From Pirellula sp. (GTDB lineage: Bacteria > Planctomycetota > Planctomycetia > Pirellulales > Lacipirellulaceae), in NCBI GenBank assembly GCA_013822725.1, contig PNKX01000001.1, forward strand, positions 248,001-312,000: 64,000 nucleotides of DNA. The letters are read 5' to 3'. Positions 26,064-35,309 of the stretch are shown piece by piece. The notes under the pieces are model-generated. The model saw only the letters and a list, made by a program, of their open reading frames with translations. It was not told where the DNA came from and searched no databases. Made by a program: the position numbers and the translations under genes. Position 1 is the first letter of the stretch. Each line of letters opens with the position of its first letter.

Positions 26064-26933
26064 TCACTCCGCCGGCTGCTTGAGCCGCGCTGAAGTCCAA
26101 GTCTCTTTCTCGCCATCGGCCAGCGTCACTTCGACCGGCCCCTCGCCGCTGGTGAGCGTCTTCAATGGCGCCTCGAAGGCGACCTTTTGATTGGCGTCGA
26201 CCTTCCAGTAGGCCTTGTTCGTTTCGCGATCGACCTCGCCGACGAGGTTCGAGCTTTCGTCGGTTCCCTTCGAGTAGGCAACCCCTTCCAGCGTCCCATC
26301 GCGTCGCAGCGCGAGTTGGACCAGTTGCTCGCCTCCCTCGGTCGGCGGCTCCAAGGCGAAGACGCCGAGCGGCAACCAATCGCCGGCCGGCTTGTTTTCG
26401 TCGCTCGTTGCGGGCTCGGCGGTTCCGACGTTCGCCGCCAACACGGGCGATTCGCTGATCGTCGGCACGGCGGCTTGATTCGCTTCAGGAGCCGCGGTGT
26501 TGTTGATGTCGTACGTGTTCCAGCCGAGCCACGAATTCACCGTGTCGAGGCCCGCCCAACCCCAGAGGCCGCCGGCCAGGTAGTTGTAGCGCCACGCACC
26601 GGCGTGGCCGGCATACCACTCGTTCGAGAAGGGCCGATCGACGCCGTGGCGGCCGTTCACCCAACCTTGCGCGTCGTGATGCCAACCGTGGTGGTTGTCG
26701 TGGTGATCGGCGTGATGGTCCGAGTGATGTTCGCTCGAGTGGTGGTGTTCGCTGGAATGATGATGTTCGCTGCTGTGATGTTCAGCGCTGTGGTGCTCGC
26801 CGCTGTGGCCTCCGGCATGCCCCCCGCCGTGTCCGCCCCCGTGGCCGCCGCCGCGGGCCTGCACCGTCGCCGCAGCGACCGTGGCGCCCATGAAGGCCGC
26901 CGCCAAGACATACCGTGGAATTCGTTTCAACAT
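26064..26933 (-). CDS. Secreted His-rich mu-protocadherin-like protein, paralogue 2
   Basis: 289 aa. Signal peptide (MLKRIPRYVLAAAFMGATVA, AATVQARG), then a Gly/His run and about eight HHSSEH-type units (residues 26-75), likely able to bind transition metals. The following part shares with paralogue 1 the elements DAQGWVNGRHGVDRPFSNEW plus YAGHAGAWRYN, DWLPLGVFALEPPTEGGEQL, and a C-terminal domain with TLTSGEGPVEV (paralogue 1: TLTSSTGEVNV). The leading low-complexity region is His-rich here and Gly/Arg-rich in the neighbour, so the duplicates have diverged at the N-terminal side. Start ATG 26933; longer frame rejected because of the signal peptide. Confidence 0.85.
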   Translation of the reverse strand: MLKRIPRYVLAAAFMGATVAAATVQARGGGHGGGHGGGHAGGHSGEHHSAEHHSSEHHHSSEHHHSSEHHSDHHADHHDNHHGWHHDAQGWVNGRHGVDRPFSNEWYAGHAGAWRYNYLAGGLWGWAGLDTVNSWLGWNTYDINNTAAPEANQAAVPTISESPVLAANVGTAEPATSDENKPAGDWLPLGVFALEPPTEGGEQLVQLALRRDGTLEGVAYSKGTDESSNLVGEVDRETNKAYWKVDANQKVAFEAPLKTLTSGEGPVEVTLADGEKETWTSARLKQPAE

Positions 26934-27186
26934 GACAACCCCCTGTGCCGACGAAGCGGCGCCCTCAAGAAAAGTCGTGGGAACCAAATGGGCCGCAGTG
27001 GCCCGACGAATGAGTCTGCAGAAAAGCGATGTGACGAGACCCGTCGATCAGGCGATCGCCGGGCGTTACGAAACCCTAGCTCAGAAATGTCCATCTTGCG
27101 GCGAACAACATGGTCGGCGTGTGCCGGCGGTAGCGGTTGGAGGGGCAGCTAGAGGTCAACGACCTGCCGGAGCGAGAGTTCGGAGA

Positions 27187-27352
27187 TTAACCACCAAGAC
27201 ACGAAGACACCAAGAACACACCAAGGAAAGAAGAGATTGAATTGCGGCTAGCAGAACTAATTGGCCAAATACGTTCGTTCTCCTTGTTCTCATCGTTCTC
27301 TCTTTGCTTTCTTCCTTGGTGCTTCCTTTGTGTCTTCGTGTCTTGGTGGTCA
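27187..27352. repeat. Family C hairpin (CCAAGACACGAAGACACC type)
   Basis: Left arm TAACCACCAAGACACGAAGA, CACCAAGAACACACCAAGG; right arm CCTTGGTGCTTCC, TTTGTGTCTTCGTGTCTTGG, TGGT; spacer about 70 bp. It falls in the leader of the aldo/keto reductase gene. Related loci: 36110-36362, 47400-47482, 56384-56530, 57221-57337. Confidence 0.85.
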
Positions 27353-27451
27353 GTCTTCTGGTCGTTGACCCGCGACTACCTCCTGGTCTTTCGGGCTCCA
27401 CTCCGCGAAAATAGAGTCCCGCCCTCCCCACCTGCCTCAGGAACCCCTGCG

Positions 27452-28483
27452 ATGGAATACCGACGCCTCGGCCACTCTGGTTTCAATGTTCCCGCCCTTA
27501 CCCTCGGCACCGGCACTTTCGGCGGCGGCACCGAGCTGTTCAAAGCTTGGGGCGCGACCGACGTCGCCGAAGCGACCCGGCTGATCGACGTCTGCCTCGA
27601 CGCCGGGCTGAACATGTTCGACTCGGCCGACATCTACTCGAAGGGGATGGCCGAGGAGATTCTGGGCGCCTCGATCAAAGACCGCCGCGACAAGGTTCTT
27701 ATTTCGACGAAGGCGACGTTCCGCAGCGGCGAAGGCGCCAATGACGTCGGCTCGTCGCGGTTCCATCTCATCCAAGCCGTCGAGGGCTCGCTACGGCGCC
27801 TCGGCACCGACTACATCGATCTCTTTCAACTCCACGGGTTCGATGCGAAGACGCCGGTCGAGGAAACGCTGCAGACGCTCGACGATATGGTTCGCGCCGG
27901 CAAGATCCGTTACCTGGGCGTTTCGAACTTTTCCGGCTGGCACCTCATGAAGTCGCTCGCCGCCAGCGATCGCCACGGTTGGTCGCGCTACGTCGCCAAT
28001 CAGACCTACTATTCGCTCATCGGGCGCGACTACGAATGGGAACTGATGCCGCTCGGACTCGATCAGGGCGTCGGCGCCGTCGTTTGGAGCCCGCTCGGTT
28101 GGGGCCGTCTCACGGGCAAGATCCGCCGCGGCCAACCGCTGCCTGAAGTGAGCCGCCTGAAAAGCCAAGCCGCCAACGACGCCGGCCCGCCGGTGCCGAT
28201 GGAGCATGTTTACAACGTGGTCGACGCCCTCGATGAAGTCGCCAAGGAAACGGGCAAGACGGTGCCGCAAGTCGCCCTCAACTGGCTGTTGCAACGGCCG
28301 ACAGTGTCGACAGTGATCATCGGCGCCCGCAATGAAGAACAGCTGCGCCAGAATATCGCCGCCGTCGGCTGGAACCTCACGGCGGAGCAAGTCGCCAAGC
28401 TCGACGCCGCCAGCGAAACGCCGATTGCTTACCCCTACTGGCATCAGCGGTTCTTCGTGGAGCGGAACCCGAAGCCGGTATAG
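27452..28483 (+). CDS. Aldo/keto reductase
   Basis: 343 aa NAD(P)H-dependent oxidoreductase with a TIM-barrel fold. Catalytic tetrad visible: Asp57 and Tyr62 in FDSADIY, Lys87 in ISTKATF, His128 in FQLHGFD. The cofactor-binding C-terminal part is STVIIGARNEEQLRQN. The length and the RYLGVSNFSGWHL motif fit the AKR group containing YajO/YhdN-like proteins; the carbonyl substrate cannot be told. Start ATG 27452 (MEYRRLGHSG) is chosen since the upstream 70 open codons only translate the family C hairpin. Stands alone. Confidence 0.93.
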   Translation: MEYRRLGHSGFNVPALTLGTGTFGGGTELFKAWGATDVAEATRLIDVCLDAGLNMFDSADIYSKGMAEEILGASIKDRRDKVLISTKATFRSGEGANDVGSSRFHLIQAVEGSLRRLGTDYIDLFQLHGFDAKTPVEETLQTLDDMVRAGKIRYLGVSNFSGWHLMKSLAASDRHGWSRYVANQTYYSLIGRDYEWELMPLGLDQGVGAVVWSPLGWGRLTGKIRRGQPLPEVSRLKSQAANDAGPPVPMEHVYNVVDALDEVAKETGKTVPQVALNWLLQRPTVSTVIIGARNEEQLRQNIAAVGWNLTAEQVAKLDAASETPIAYPYWHQRFFVERNPKPV

Positions 28484-28646
28484 CCTTCCATACGCCGCTT
28501 TTTCCAACATCGGCGTCGCTTATTTCAACGTCTCGCCACGGCGCCAACCGCCAGCTAGCTCCGTGCGCCGCTGAAAAATGAAGGCCTAGCCCCGTCGGCG
28601 CCTGACTTGCGTACAATGCGGAGAGACGCCTCGTGGTGGCAATGGC

Positions 28647-28730
28647 AGCCCCTGGCTCCGCCAGGGGGTCGGTTACCATCACGGTAAGCGTTGTCCTGCG
28701 AAGTGCCACTCCCCGGCGGAGCCGGGGGCT
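28647..28730. repeat. Family A palindrome, copy
   Basis: Facing arms AGCCCCTGGCTCCGCCAGGG and CCCCGGCGGAGCCGGGGGCT with a spacer nearly identical to that at 23535-23622. Lies 28 bp upstream of the operon start at 28758. Confidence 0.85.
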
Positions 28731-28757
28731 ATAAACGATTCCTATTGGTCCCAATCT

Positions 28758-29846
28758 ATGCCGCACCGCCGCATCGTTCTGCCGCTGGTCGTCCTCGCCA
28801 TGCTTGCGGCTCAGCATGCTCCTCGATCAACTCGAGAACTGACGGCCGCCGAGACCGAGCTTCCCGCCGGCCTCGGCACGTTTCAGCCAGTTGCGATCAC
28901 TCCTGCGGGCCAAAAATCGATCGACAAAGGCATGAAGTGGCTCCTCGGCGCCATGCGGCACGACGGCAAGATCGGCGCCGACGAAAACTACCCGCCCGAT
29001 CTCAGCTGCACGGCGATGCTCGGCCTCGCCCTGCTCGCCGAGGGGAACACTCCCTACGGCGGCCCCCATGCTGATGAACTGCGCCGCGTCCTCGACGCCG
29101 TGCTGAGCATGGCCGATGCCCTGCCCAGCGGCGCGCGACGTCCCGGCCGGACGACGCTCGTCCAGCACAAGATCGGGCTCAACGCCGATCGTTTTCTCGC
29201 AGCGATTTTTCTCAGCGAAATCATCGGCGAGACGGGCGAGGTTGACGGCGACGTCCGCAAGACGCTCGAGCGACTCGTGCAGGACATCAGCGCGACGCAA
29301 GGCGCCGACGGCACCTGGGGCGACGAGAGTTGGGCGCCCGTGCTCGGCACGGTGCTCGGTTGGGAAAGCTTGCGCAACTCCGCTTCCTGCGGCATGAAGG
29401 TCGACGCTTCGGCCGAACTTGTCGGCCAAGCCCTGCTCAAGCAACTTCGTCTAAAGCTGAAATCACAAGAAGGGTGGATGCACGACTTTTACAAGAACGC
29501 CTCCAGCATCCGCGTCCTGTATTCGATGGGCTATCGCGACGATCCGCTCTACCAGCAATCGCTCGAACGAACGATCTTCACCGCCCAGAAAGACGAACGT
29601 CCCTTCAAGGAAGCGGGAGGCGAAGAATACCTCGCGTTCTTCCTGGTGAGCGAATGTCTGCTCCAATCTCCTGGCGGCGAAGGAGTTTCGTGGTATCCGC
29701 TGGTGAGCGAGGGGCTGATGAAGGTCCAAAATCCCGACGGCAGCTGGACCGGGCACCACTGCATCACGAATCGAACGTTCTGCACCGCGGCGGCGCTGTT
29801 GACGCTACAGACGCCGAACTATTGCTTGTCGATTTCGAATCTATGA
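28758..29846 (+). CDS. Secreted terpene-cyclase-fold (alpha/alpha toroid) protein 1
   Basis: 362 aa. Signal-like N-terminus (RRIVLPLVVLAMLAAQHA). The rest consists of helical repeats with QW-like motifs of the squalene-hopene-cyclase/prenyltransferase fold: KWLLGAMRHDGKIG, ATQGADGTWGDESW and QNPDGSWTGHHC. The catalytic DXDD motif of hopene cyclases is not visible, so it is unlikely to cyclise squalene; secreted toroids in planctomycetes may bind ligands or carbohydrates. First gene of a three-gene operon: its TGA overlaps the ATG of the next gene (ATGA). Confidence 0.85.
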   Translation: MPHRRIVLPLVVLAMLAAQHAPRSTRELTAAETELPAGLGTFQPVAITPAGQKSIDKGMKWLLGAMRHDGKIGADENYPPDLSCTAMLGLALLAEGNTPYGGPHADELRRVLDAVLSMADALPSGARRPGRTTLVQHKIGLNADRFLAAIFLSEIIGETGEVDGDVRKTLERLVQDISATQGADGTWGDESWAPVLGTVLGWESLRNSASCGMKVDASAELVGQALLKQLRLKLKSQEGWMHDFYKNASSIRVLYSMGYRDDPLYQQSLERTIFTAQKDERPFKEAGGEEYLAFFLVSECLLQSPGGEGVSWYPLVSEGLMKVQNPDGSWTGHHCITNRTFCTAAALLTLQTPNYCLSISNL

Positions 29847-31039
29847 GCCGTCGACGCTGGGACACGTCGAGGCGACTGCCGGCAACGCTGCTCGCCTTAT
29901 TCTCGCTCCTCGCGATCACGAACTTCGTCCATGCGGAGCAATCGAAAGCGGCTGCGCCGGAGATCGATGCTTCCGTGATACACGGCGTCGATTGGCTCCT
30001 CGCTCAGCAACAGACCGACGGCTCGTGGCGCTCCATAAAGTACTCGCAACTCGAAGCTGGCCCCGCGGCGACTGCACTCGCCGTCGCGACCCTCGCTCGC
30101 GTCGTGAACAAGGAGCCGGCAGCGTCTGCGCCAGCAACGGCGGCACGCCGGGCGATCCGCAACGCTCTCCCCTTTCTGCTGAACAACTTCTCGCCTGCCG
30201 GCTACCTCCGTTCACCCGCAGCCGCGAGCGAGTATCCCACCTACGCCACCGCGCTCACGCTCAGCGCGCTGGAACAGCTTCCGCCATCCGACCGTGAGCC
30301 GTACGCCGACGCCATCCAACGCATGCAAACCTATTTGGCGGCGGCTCAGGTCAGCGCGCCGTTGCCGAATAAATTAGCGACGGCAAACGACGTCGGCGGC
30401 TGGGGGCTCGTCGGCGGCGACCCGACTGACCCGAGCTCGTTCCGCACGGCTAACGTTTCGACGACGCGCTTCGCGCTCGAAGCGCTCGCACCGGTCGCCG
30501 CCGCGCACCCTGAGACGATGAACCGCGCCAGGCAGTTTCTCGTTCGCCGCCAAAACGCCGACGGCGGCTTTGCGTTCCTCGACGATCCGCTCGATCAACT
30601 CAACAAGGCCGGCGCCATCGACCCGCCGCGTGAAGGCGAAGACTTCATAGCACGCTCGTATGGTACGACTACCGCGGACGGCCTTCTCGCGTTGCGTGCC
30701 GCCGGACTCCCGGCAAATGATCCGCGCGTTGCCGCCGCTATCGATTGGCTCAACTCCCACCCGCAGGTCGACGCCGTCCCCGGTTTCCCGTCGGACGAAG
30801 TTTCGACCGCCGCCGCCCAGGGATTGTTCTACTACTACGCCGCCGCGCTCGCCCGCGCGATGTCTGCCTATCCCGACGCTCAATTTGCCGCTCGGGCTCC
30901 CGAACTGGCCGCTGAGCTAGTCTCCCGCCAACGCTCCGACGGCTCGTGGGCCAATACAATTCCGACGATGCGTGAGGACGACCCGCTAACCGCGACATGC
31001 CTTGCCCTGGAAGCGCTTAACAACTTACGAAACCAATAG
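29843..31039 (+). CDS. Secreted terpene-cyclase-fold protein 2
   Basis: 398 aa. Signal peptide (LPATLLALFSLLAITNFVHA, E), then toroid repeats with QW-like motifs: VDWLLAQQQTDGSW, LVRRQNADGGFAF and LVSRQRSDGSWANT; no DXDD motif. Starts at ATG 29843, overlapping the previous gene's stop by 4 bp, and ends 11 bp before the third gene. The three neighbours share fold but little sequence, suggesting old duplication or recruitment into a common complex. Confidence 0.85.
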   Translation: MSRRRWDTSRRLPATLLALFSLLAITNFVHAEQSKAAAPEIDASVIHGVDWLLAQQQTDGSWRSIKYSQLEAGPAATALAVATLARVVNKEPAASAPATAARRAIRNALPFLLNNFSPAGYLRSPAAASEYPTYATALTLSALEQLPPSDREPYADAIQRMQTYLAAAQVSAPLPNKLATANDVGGWGLVGGDPTDPSSFRTANVSTTRFALEALAPVAAAHPETMNRARQFLVRRQNADGGFAFLDDPLDQLNKAGAIDPPREGEDFIARSYGTTTADGLLALRAAGLPANDPRVAAAIDWLNSHPQVDAVPGFPSDEVSTAAAQGLFYYYAAALARAMSAYPDAQFAARAPELAAELVSRQRSDGSWANTIPTMREDDPLTATCLALEALNNLRNQ

Positions 31040-31050
31040 CGTTCCCCTAA

Positions 31051-33399
31051 GTGCGAAGAATCGAGAGCTCAAGCTTGTCCACGCAACGCATCTGCCGCAT
31101 CCTCCTCATGGCGATCGCCATGGCGTCGCTGCTCGCGCGCATGCCACGCATCGCCGCTCAATCCACTGGCGGCGTCACGGCTGAACAAGTCAACGAGGCG
31201 ATCGCCGACGGCGTTCGCTTCCTCAAGTCAGAACAGCGCGACGACGGCACTTGGGAAGAGCGCGCCCTCTACGCCGGCGGCCTCACGCCGCTCGCTACCC
31301 TGGCACTGTTGCAATCGGGCTGCGGCGTGCAAGACGAAGCGGTCGCCAAAGCTCTCAAGCATCTCCGCCAATTCCATGCCGACGCCACTTACACGACCGC
31401 GCTCCAAACGATGGTCTTCTGCTACGCCGAGCCCGAACGCGATCTCATCCTCATCCAACGCAACGTCCGTTGGCTTGAGGAACACCAAATCCGCGACGGC
31501 GAGAACGCCGGCATGTGGGCCATCCCCACGCTCGGCACGCCCGATCACACCGACAACTCGATGACCCACATGGCCATGCTCGCGCTCTATGAAGCCGAGC
31601 GCGTCGGCGTCACCGCTGCGGACGAAACGTGGCGCTTGGCCCTCGCCTATTGGCGCCGTTCGCAGAATCCCGACGGCTCGTGGGGCTGGGGCCCCGGTTA
31701 CCCCGGCACGGGCAGCATGACGGCCGCCGGCATCGCTTCGGTCCTCGCCGCTTCCCAACGACTCGAACCGGCCGACGCTCGCGTCACTGGCGAGGCGATC
31801 GCCTGCTGCCAGCCGCAAGCGCCCAACAAGCATGTCGATCTCGCCAACTCCTGGTTGCAACGCAACTTCTCGGTGAATCGCAATCCGGGCGTCGACTATT
31901 GGCATTCGTACTTCCTGTTTGCCTTGGAGCGCGTCGGCCGGATCACCGCGCAACGGTTTATCGGCGATCACGATTGGTATCGCGAAGGCGCCGAGACTGT
32001 CGTGGGCTTGCAACTCCTCGACGGTTCCTGGCCTTCTGATCTCGACGAAGAGCACCTCAACGACACTCGAGTCTCGACCAGCTTTTACTTGCTCTTTCTA
32101 TCGAAGGGCCGCCGTCCGCTGCTGCTCGCCCACTTGAAGCATGAGCCGCACGGCGATTGGCGACGCCATCGCGGCGCCTTGCACAATCTCGTCGCTACGG
32201 TCGAGCATGCCTGGCAGGTTCCGCTCGCTCACCAGGTCGTCGACGTCGGCCCCGCCACGGTTGAAGACCTGCTCCAAACGCCGGTGCTCTATATCAGCGG
32301 CCACGACGCTCCGGAATTCTCCGCGGAAGAGAAGCGAAAGCTCCGCATGTACGTCGACCGGGGCGGCTTCCTCTTCTTCGATCAGTCGTGCGCTGGGGGC
32401 GACTTCGATGCTGCGGTCCGCAAACTCATCGCCGAGTTGTTCCCCGGCCCCGACGCCAAACTCTCTCCGCTGCCCCCGAGCCACCCGATCTGGCGGATGG
32501 AACGTCCGATTGATCCGGCGAGTGCGCCGATGTTGTGGGGCGTCGACGTCAGTTGTCGCACCGCGGTAGTCTACGCGTCCGACGACCTCGCTTGCCGTTG
32601 GGAGTTGATGGGCCGCGGCCGTGAACTCGCCTACCCGCCGGCGGTCCGGGCGCGGGTCGAGCAAGCCGAGACGCTTGGTCTCAACATTCTTGCCTACGCC
32701 ACCAATCGCGAAGTCGCCTTCAAGGACCCGTCGCTGCCAACGGTCGACGGCGGAGACGAGGCCGACCACCCGCGCGGCCAGATCCGCATCGCCAACATCC
32801 TTCACCCCGGCGGCTGCGAAGGGGCTCCGGGCGCGTTACGCAATTTGCTCCGTCTCGCCGATCGCGAGTTGCGCGTGACCATCGCCGTCCCGCAGGAAGT
32901 GTCGCTTGCCTCGCCGGCGCTGTTCACCAACAACTTCCTGATGTTCCACGGCCGCTCGGCGTTTGAACTGACGCCGGCGGAGCGCGCTGGTCTGAAGGAG
33001 TTCGTCGCGCGCGGCGGCACGATCTTGGCCGATGCGATTTGTGCGAATCGCGATTTTACGGACTCGCTGCGCAAGGAGCTCGGCGTCATCTTCCCCGAGA
33101 CGCCGCTGAAGCCGATCCCTGCCGACGACCCGCTCTTCACGACGGAGTTCGGCGGCTATGATCTTTCCAAGGTGACGCGAAATCGCTCGGCAGGCGCCGA
33201 CGGGACGATAACGCCTGCCGGCGAAACGCACGCTCACCCTCAGCTCGAGTCGATCAAGATCGACGATCGTCATGTCATCATCTTCTCGCCCTACGACCTG
33301 AGCTGCGCCCTGGAAGGCCCCGCCCCGCAGTGCGAGGGCTACTCGCGAAAGGACGCGGCTCGCATCAGCCTGAACGTGCTGCTGTACGCGGTTCATTGA
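31051..33399 (+). CDS. Terpene-cyclase-fold protein fused to two DUF4159 domains
   Basis: 782 aa. Signal peptide (RILLMAIAMASLLARMPRIA, AQ). Residues ~45-360 are a toroid domain with QW-like motifs (FLKSEQRDDGTWEE, RRSQNPDGSWGWGPGYPG, QLLDGSWP). Residues ~395-560 form one DUF4159-like domain (TPVLYISGHDAPEFSAEEKR, MYVDRGGFLFFDQSC) and ~575-782 a second (ANILHPGGCEGAPGALRNLL, EFVARGGTILADAICANRDF, IIFSPYDLSCALEG, ISLNVLLYAV). DUF4159 resembles class I glutamine-amidotransferase-like folds without a catalytic triad. The GTG at 31051 is a weak start; TTG 31075 would also give a signal peptide. Third gene of the operon; function of the set unknown. Confidence 0.85.
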   Translation: MRRIESSSLSTQRICRILLMAIAMASLLARMPRIAAQSTGGVTAEQVNEAIADGVRFLKSEQRDDGTWEERALYAGGLTPLATLALLQSGCGVQDEAVAKALKHLRQFHADATYTTALQTMVFCYAEPERDLILIQRNVRWLEEHQIRDGENAGMWAIPTLGTPDHTDNSMTHMAMLALYEAERVGVTAADETWRLALAYWRRSQNPDGSWGWGPGYPGTGSMTAAGIASVLAASQRLEPADARVTGEAIACCQPQAPNKHVDLANSWLQRNFSVNRNPGVDYWHSYFLFALERVGRITAQRFIGDHDWYREGAETVVGLQLLDGSWPSDLDEEHLNDTRVSTSFYLLFLSKGRRPLLLAHLKHEPHGDWRRHRGALHNLVATVEHAWQVPLAHQVVDVGPATVEDLLQTPVLYISGHDAPEFSAEEKRKLRMYVDRGGFLFFDQSCAGGDFDAAVRKLIAELFPGPDAKLSPLPPSHPIWRMERPIDPASAPMLWGVDVSCRTAVVYASDDLACRWELMGRGRELAYPPAVRARVEQAETLGLNILAYATNREVAFKDPSLPTVDGGDEADHPRGQIRIANILHPGGCEGAPGALRNLLRLADRELRVTIAVPQEVSLASPALFTNNFLMFHGRSAFELTPAERAGLKEFVARGGTILADAICANRDFTDSLRKELGVIFPETPLKPIPADDPLFTTEFGGYDLSKVTRNRSAGADGTITPAGETHAHPQLESIKIDDRHVIIFSPYDLSCALEGPAPQCEGYSRKDAARISLNVLLYAVH

Positions 33400-33823
33400 A
33401 ACGTTTGACGAGGCGTCTCCTCCATTTGACGCTTCGCCGCACACGACGATGCGCGGCGAACTCTCGCGACTGCGCAATCAGCGAAACGCCAGCATCGGCG
33501 GCGTCTCCAATTTTTAGGCAGCAAGATTTTCCACTTTTTTGGCGCCACTTACCGACTCCCCGTTGCTGTAGCGGGGTTTTAAGTCACGTGCGACCCAATT
33601 CCGCGAACAGTACCGCAGCAGAACGCTGACTCCGGAACGGCCCGCTGGACGAAGTCGCCCTTGTCCTCGCTGTCCCTGTTTGTTGACCCCGTTTTCCGCC
33701 CCAGTACCATGGGGTTTGCCGGGCAACCTTGCGCCCGGCGGCATTTCTCGGCCAGCCGGCCGAAATCGGAACAGACCCGCCGCCCGTTGCCAGCCGCATC
33801 CATTCTCTGGGGGAGGCTGCGCC
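33400..33823. other. Intergenic, no gene seen
   Basis: Contains a short hairpin CCCCG-N9-CGGGG followed by TTTT at 33558-33580, which may terminate the upstream operon, and a good ribosome site (GGGGGAGG, 33809-33816) for the peroxidase gene. Confidence 0.5.
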
Positions 33824-35242
33824 ATGTCGTTTGCTCGTTGGACCACTATGACACGACTCCGCCGCATCGAGTTGTTCGCTTTGATCGCCGCCGCTCTTTG
33901 CGGGCCGCGATCGCTGCAGGCCGCTTCGCCGGGCGTGCCGGCGTTGCCGACCGCGACTGCTGACTATGTGAAGTACGCGATTACAGATCTACCGACGCAT
34001 TTTGCTAGCGGCGCGGTTGCCAGCCTCAAGAATACGCCGCCGACAAATCCAATCACCAACGCCGGCGCCACGCTCGGCCGGGTCCTCTTTTATGACGAAC
34101 GCCTGTCTCACAGCGACGGGTTGAGTTGTTCCTCTTGCCACAAACAAGAGAACGATTTCTCCGACCCTGCGACGAAGAGCGTCGGCTTCGAAGGAGGACT
34201 CACCGGTCGGCATTCGATGGGACTGAGCAACGGCGCCTATTACGCCAACGGCAAATTTTTCTGGAACCAGCGCGCCAACACGCTTGAGGACCAGGTCCTC
34301 ATGCCGATTCAAGATCCGGTCGAGATGGGGACGAATCTGACGCAGCTCACCGCGGAGCTGTCTGCCACGACGTTCTATCCCACGTTGTTCCAAAACGCCT
34401 TCGGCACGCCGGAGGTGACTTCGGATCGAATCTCCAAATCGCTCGCTCAATTTGTGCGGTCGATGGTCACCTACCAGTCGAAGTTCGACGCGGCGGTCGC
34501 TGCCGGCTCCCCAACGACGCCTAACTACGCAGCCGCCGGTTACACGCAGCAGGAGATTGACGGCGCCGGACTGTTCCACGGCGCCGGACGCTGCAATCAG
34601 TGCCATGTCACCGCCGCGCAAATCGGCGACGCCCCGCGCAACATCGGCCTCGACGCCGACAACTCCGCCGATATTGGCGTCAATCCTCCAGGCGTCGGAC
34701 AGTTCAAAACGCCGTCCCTTCGCAACGCAGAAGTTCGCGACGGTTACATGCACGACGGCCGGTTCACCAGCCTGGAGCAAGTGGTCGAGTTCTACAGCAC
34801 CGGCATTCAAAACAACCCAAATCTCGATGCACGTCTCAAGGTCGGCGGCCAGCCGCTGCATCTCAATCTCACGGCAACGCAGAAGGCCGCTCTCGTCGCG
34901 TTCCTCAAGACCCTCACCGATCAAAGCTTCCTCAGCAACGAGCTCTTCAGCGACCCGTTCGTGCAGCTGGCCGGCGACTTCGACAACAATGGCGCCGTCG
35001 ACGGCAACGACCTCGCGGTTTGGAAAACGGCCTTCGGCTCGACGAACGGCGCCGACGCCGACGGCGACGGCGATTCCGACGGGCAGGACTATCTCGCGTG
35101 GCAGCGCAACTTCGGGTTGACGTGGGAAGACATGGCGACGTCCGTCGCCGCGGCTGCAGCCGTGCCCGAACCCTCTGCTGCGGCGATTCTCAGCATGGCG
35201 GGCGTCGCGCTGGCGACGTTCCACCGGCGTCGACGCGCGTGA
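33824..35242 (+). CDS. Di-haem cytochrome c peroxidase (CCP/MauG family) with dockerin-like module and PEP-CTERM signal
   Basis: 472 aa. Signal peptide (LFALIAAALCGPRSLQA). Two haem c sites, CSSCH (102-106) and CNQCH (257-261), with Met309 in RDGYMHDGRF as a likely distal ligand of the second haem, fit the CcpA/MauG family (about 330 aa), which reduces H2O2 or carries out high-valent oxidations in the periplasm. Unusually, after the enzyme (about residue 375) come two calcium-loop motifs (DFDNNGAVDGNDLAVWKTAF, DADGDGDSDGQDYLAWQRNF) and a PEP-CTERM tail (VPEPSAAAILSMAGVALATF, HRRRR). ATG 33824 follows GGGGGAGG at a good distance. Probably a surface- or envelope-sorted peroxidase. Confidence 0.93.
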   Translation: MSFARWTTMTRLRRIELFALIAAALCGPRSLQAASPGVPALPTATADYVKYAITDLPTHFASGAVASLKNTPPTNPITNAGATLGRVLFYDERLSHSDGLSCSSCHKQENDFSDPATKSVGFEGGLTGRHSMGLSNGAYYANGKFFWNQRANTLEDQVLMPIQDPVEMGTNLTQLTAELSATTFYPTLFQNAFGTPEVTSDRISKSLAQFVRSMVTYQSKFDAAVAAGSPTTPNYAAAGYTQQEIDGAGLFHGAGRCNQCHVTAAQIGDAPRNIGLDADNSADIGVNPPGVGQFKTPSLRNAEVRDGYMHDGRFTSLEQVVEFYSTGIQNNPNLDARLKVGGQPLHLNLTATQKAALVAFLKTLTDQSFLSNELFSDPFVQLAGDFDNNGAVDGNDLAVWKTAFGSTNGADADGDGDSDGQDYLAWQRNFGLTWEDMATSVAAAAAVPEPSAAAILSMAGVALATFHRRRRA

Positions 35243-35246
35243 GAAA

Positions 35247-35284
35247 CAAAAACGCCTCGCGGCCTGAGGCCGCGAGGCGTTTTT
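35247..35284 (+). terminator. Rho-independent terminator (bidirectional-looking)
   Basis: 16-bp stem AAAACGCCTCGCGGCC / GGCCGCGAGGCGTTTT with a TGA loop, directly after the peroxidase stop; A run on the 5' side and T run on the 3' side. Confidence 0.93.
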
Positions 35285-35309
35285 GCGTAGGTCTCTTTGT
35301 GGCGTTATC

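Noticed and set aside
26187..27152. 321-codon plus-strand open frame over the His-rich gene
   Set aside because: Complement of the repetitive His/Gly region; the minus-strand frame has a signal peptide and a recognisable paralogue.
28758..33399. Genuine squalene-hopene cyclase or prenyltransferase
   Set aside because: The proteins carry signal peptides and QW-like motifs, but no DXDD catalytic motif is visible.
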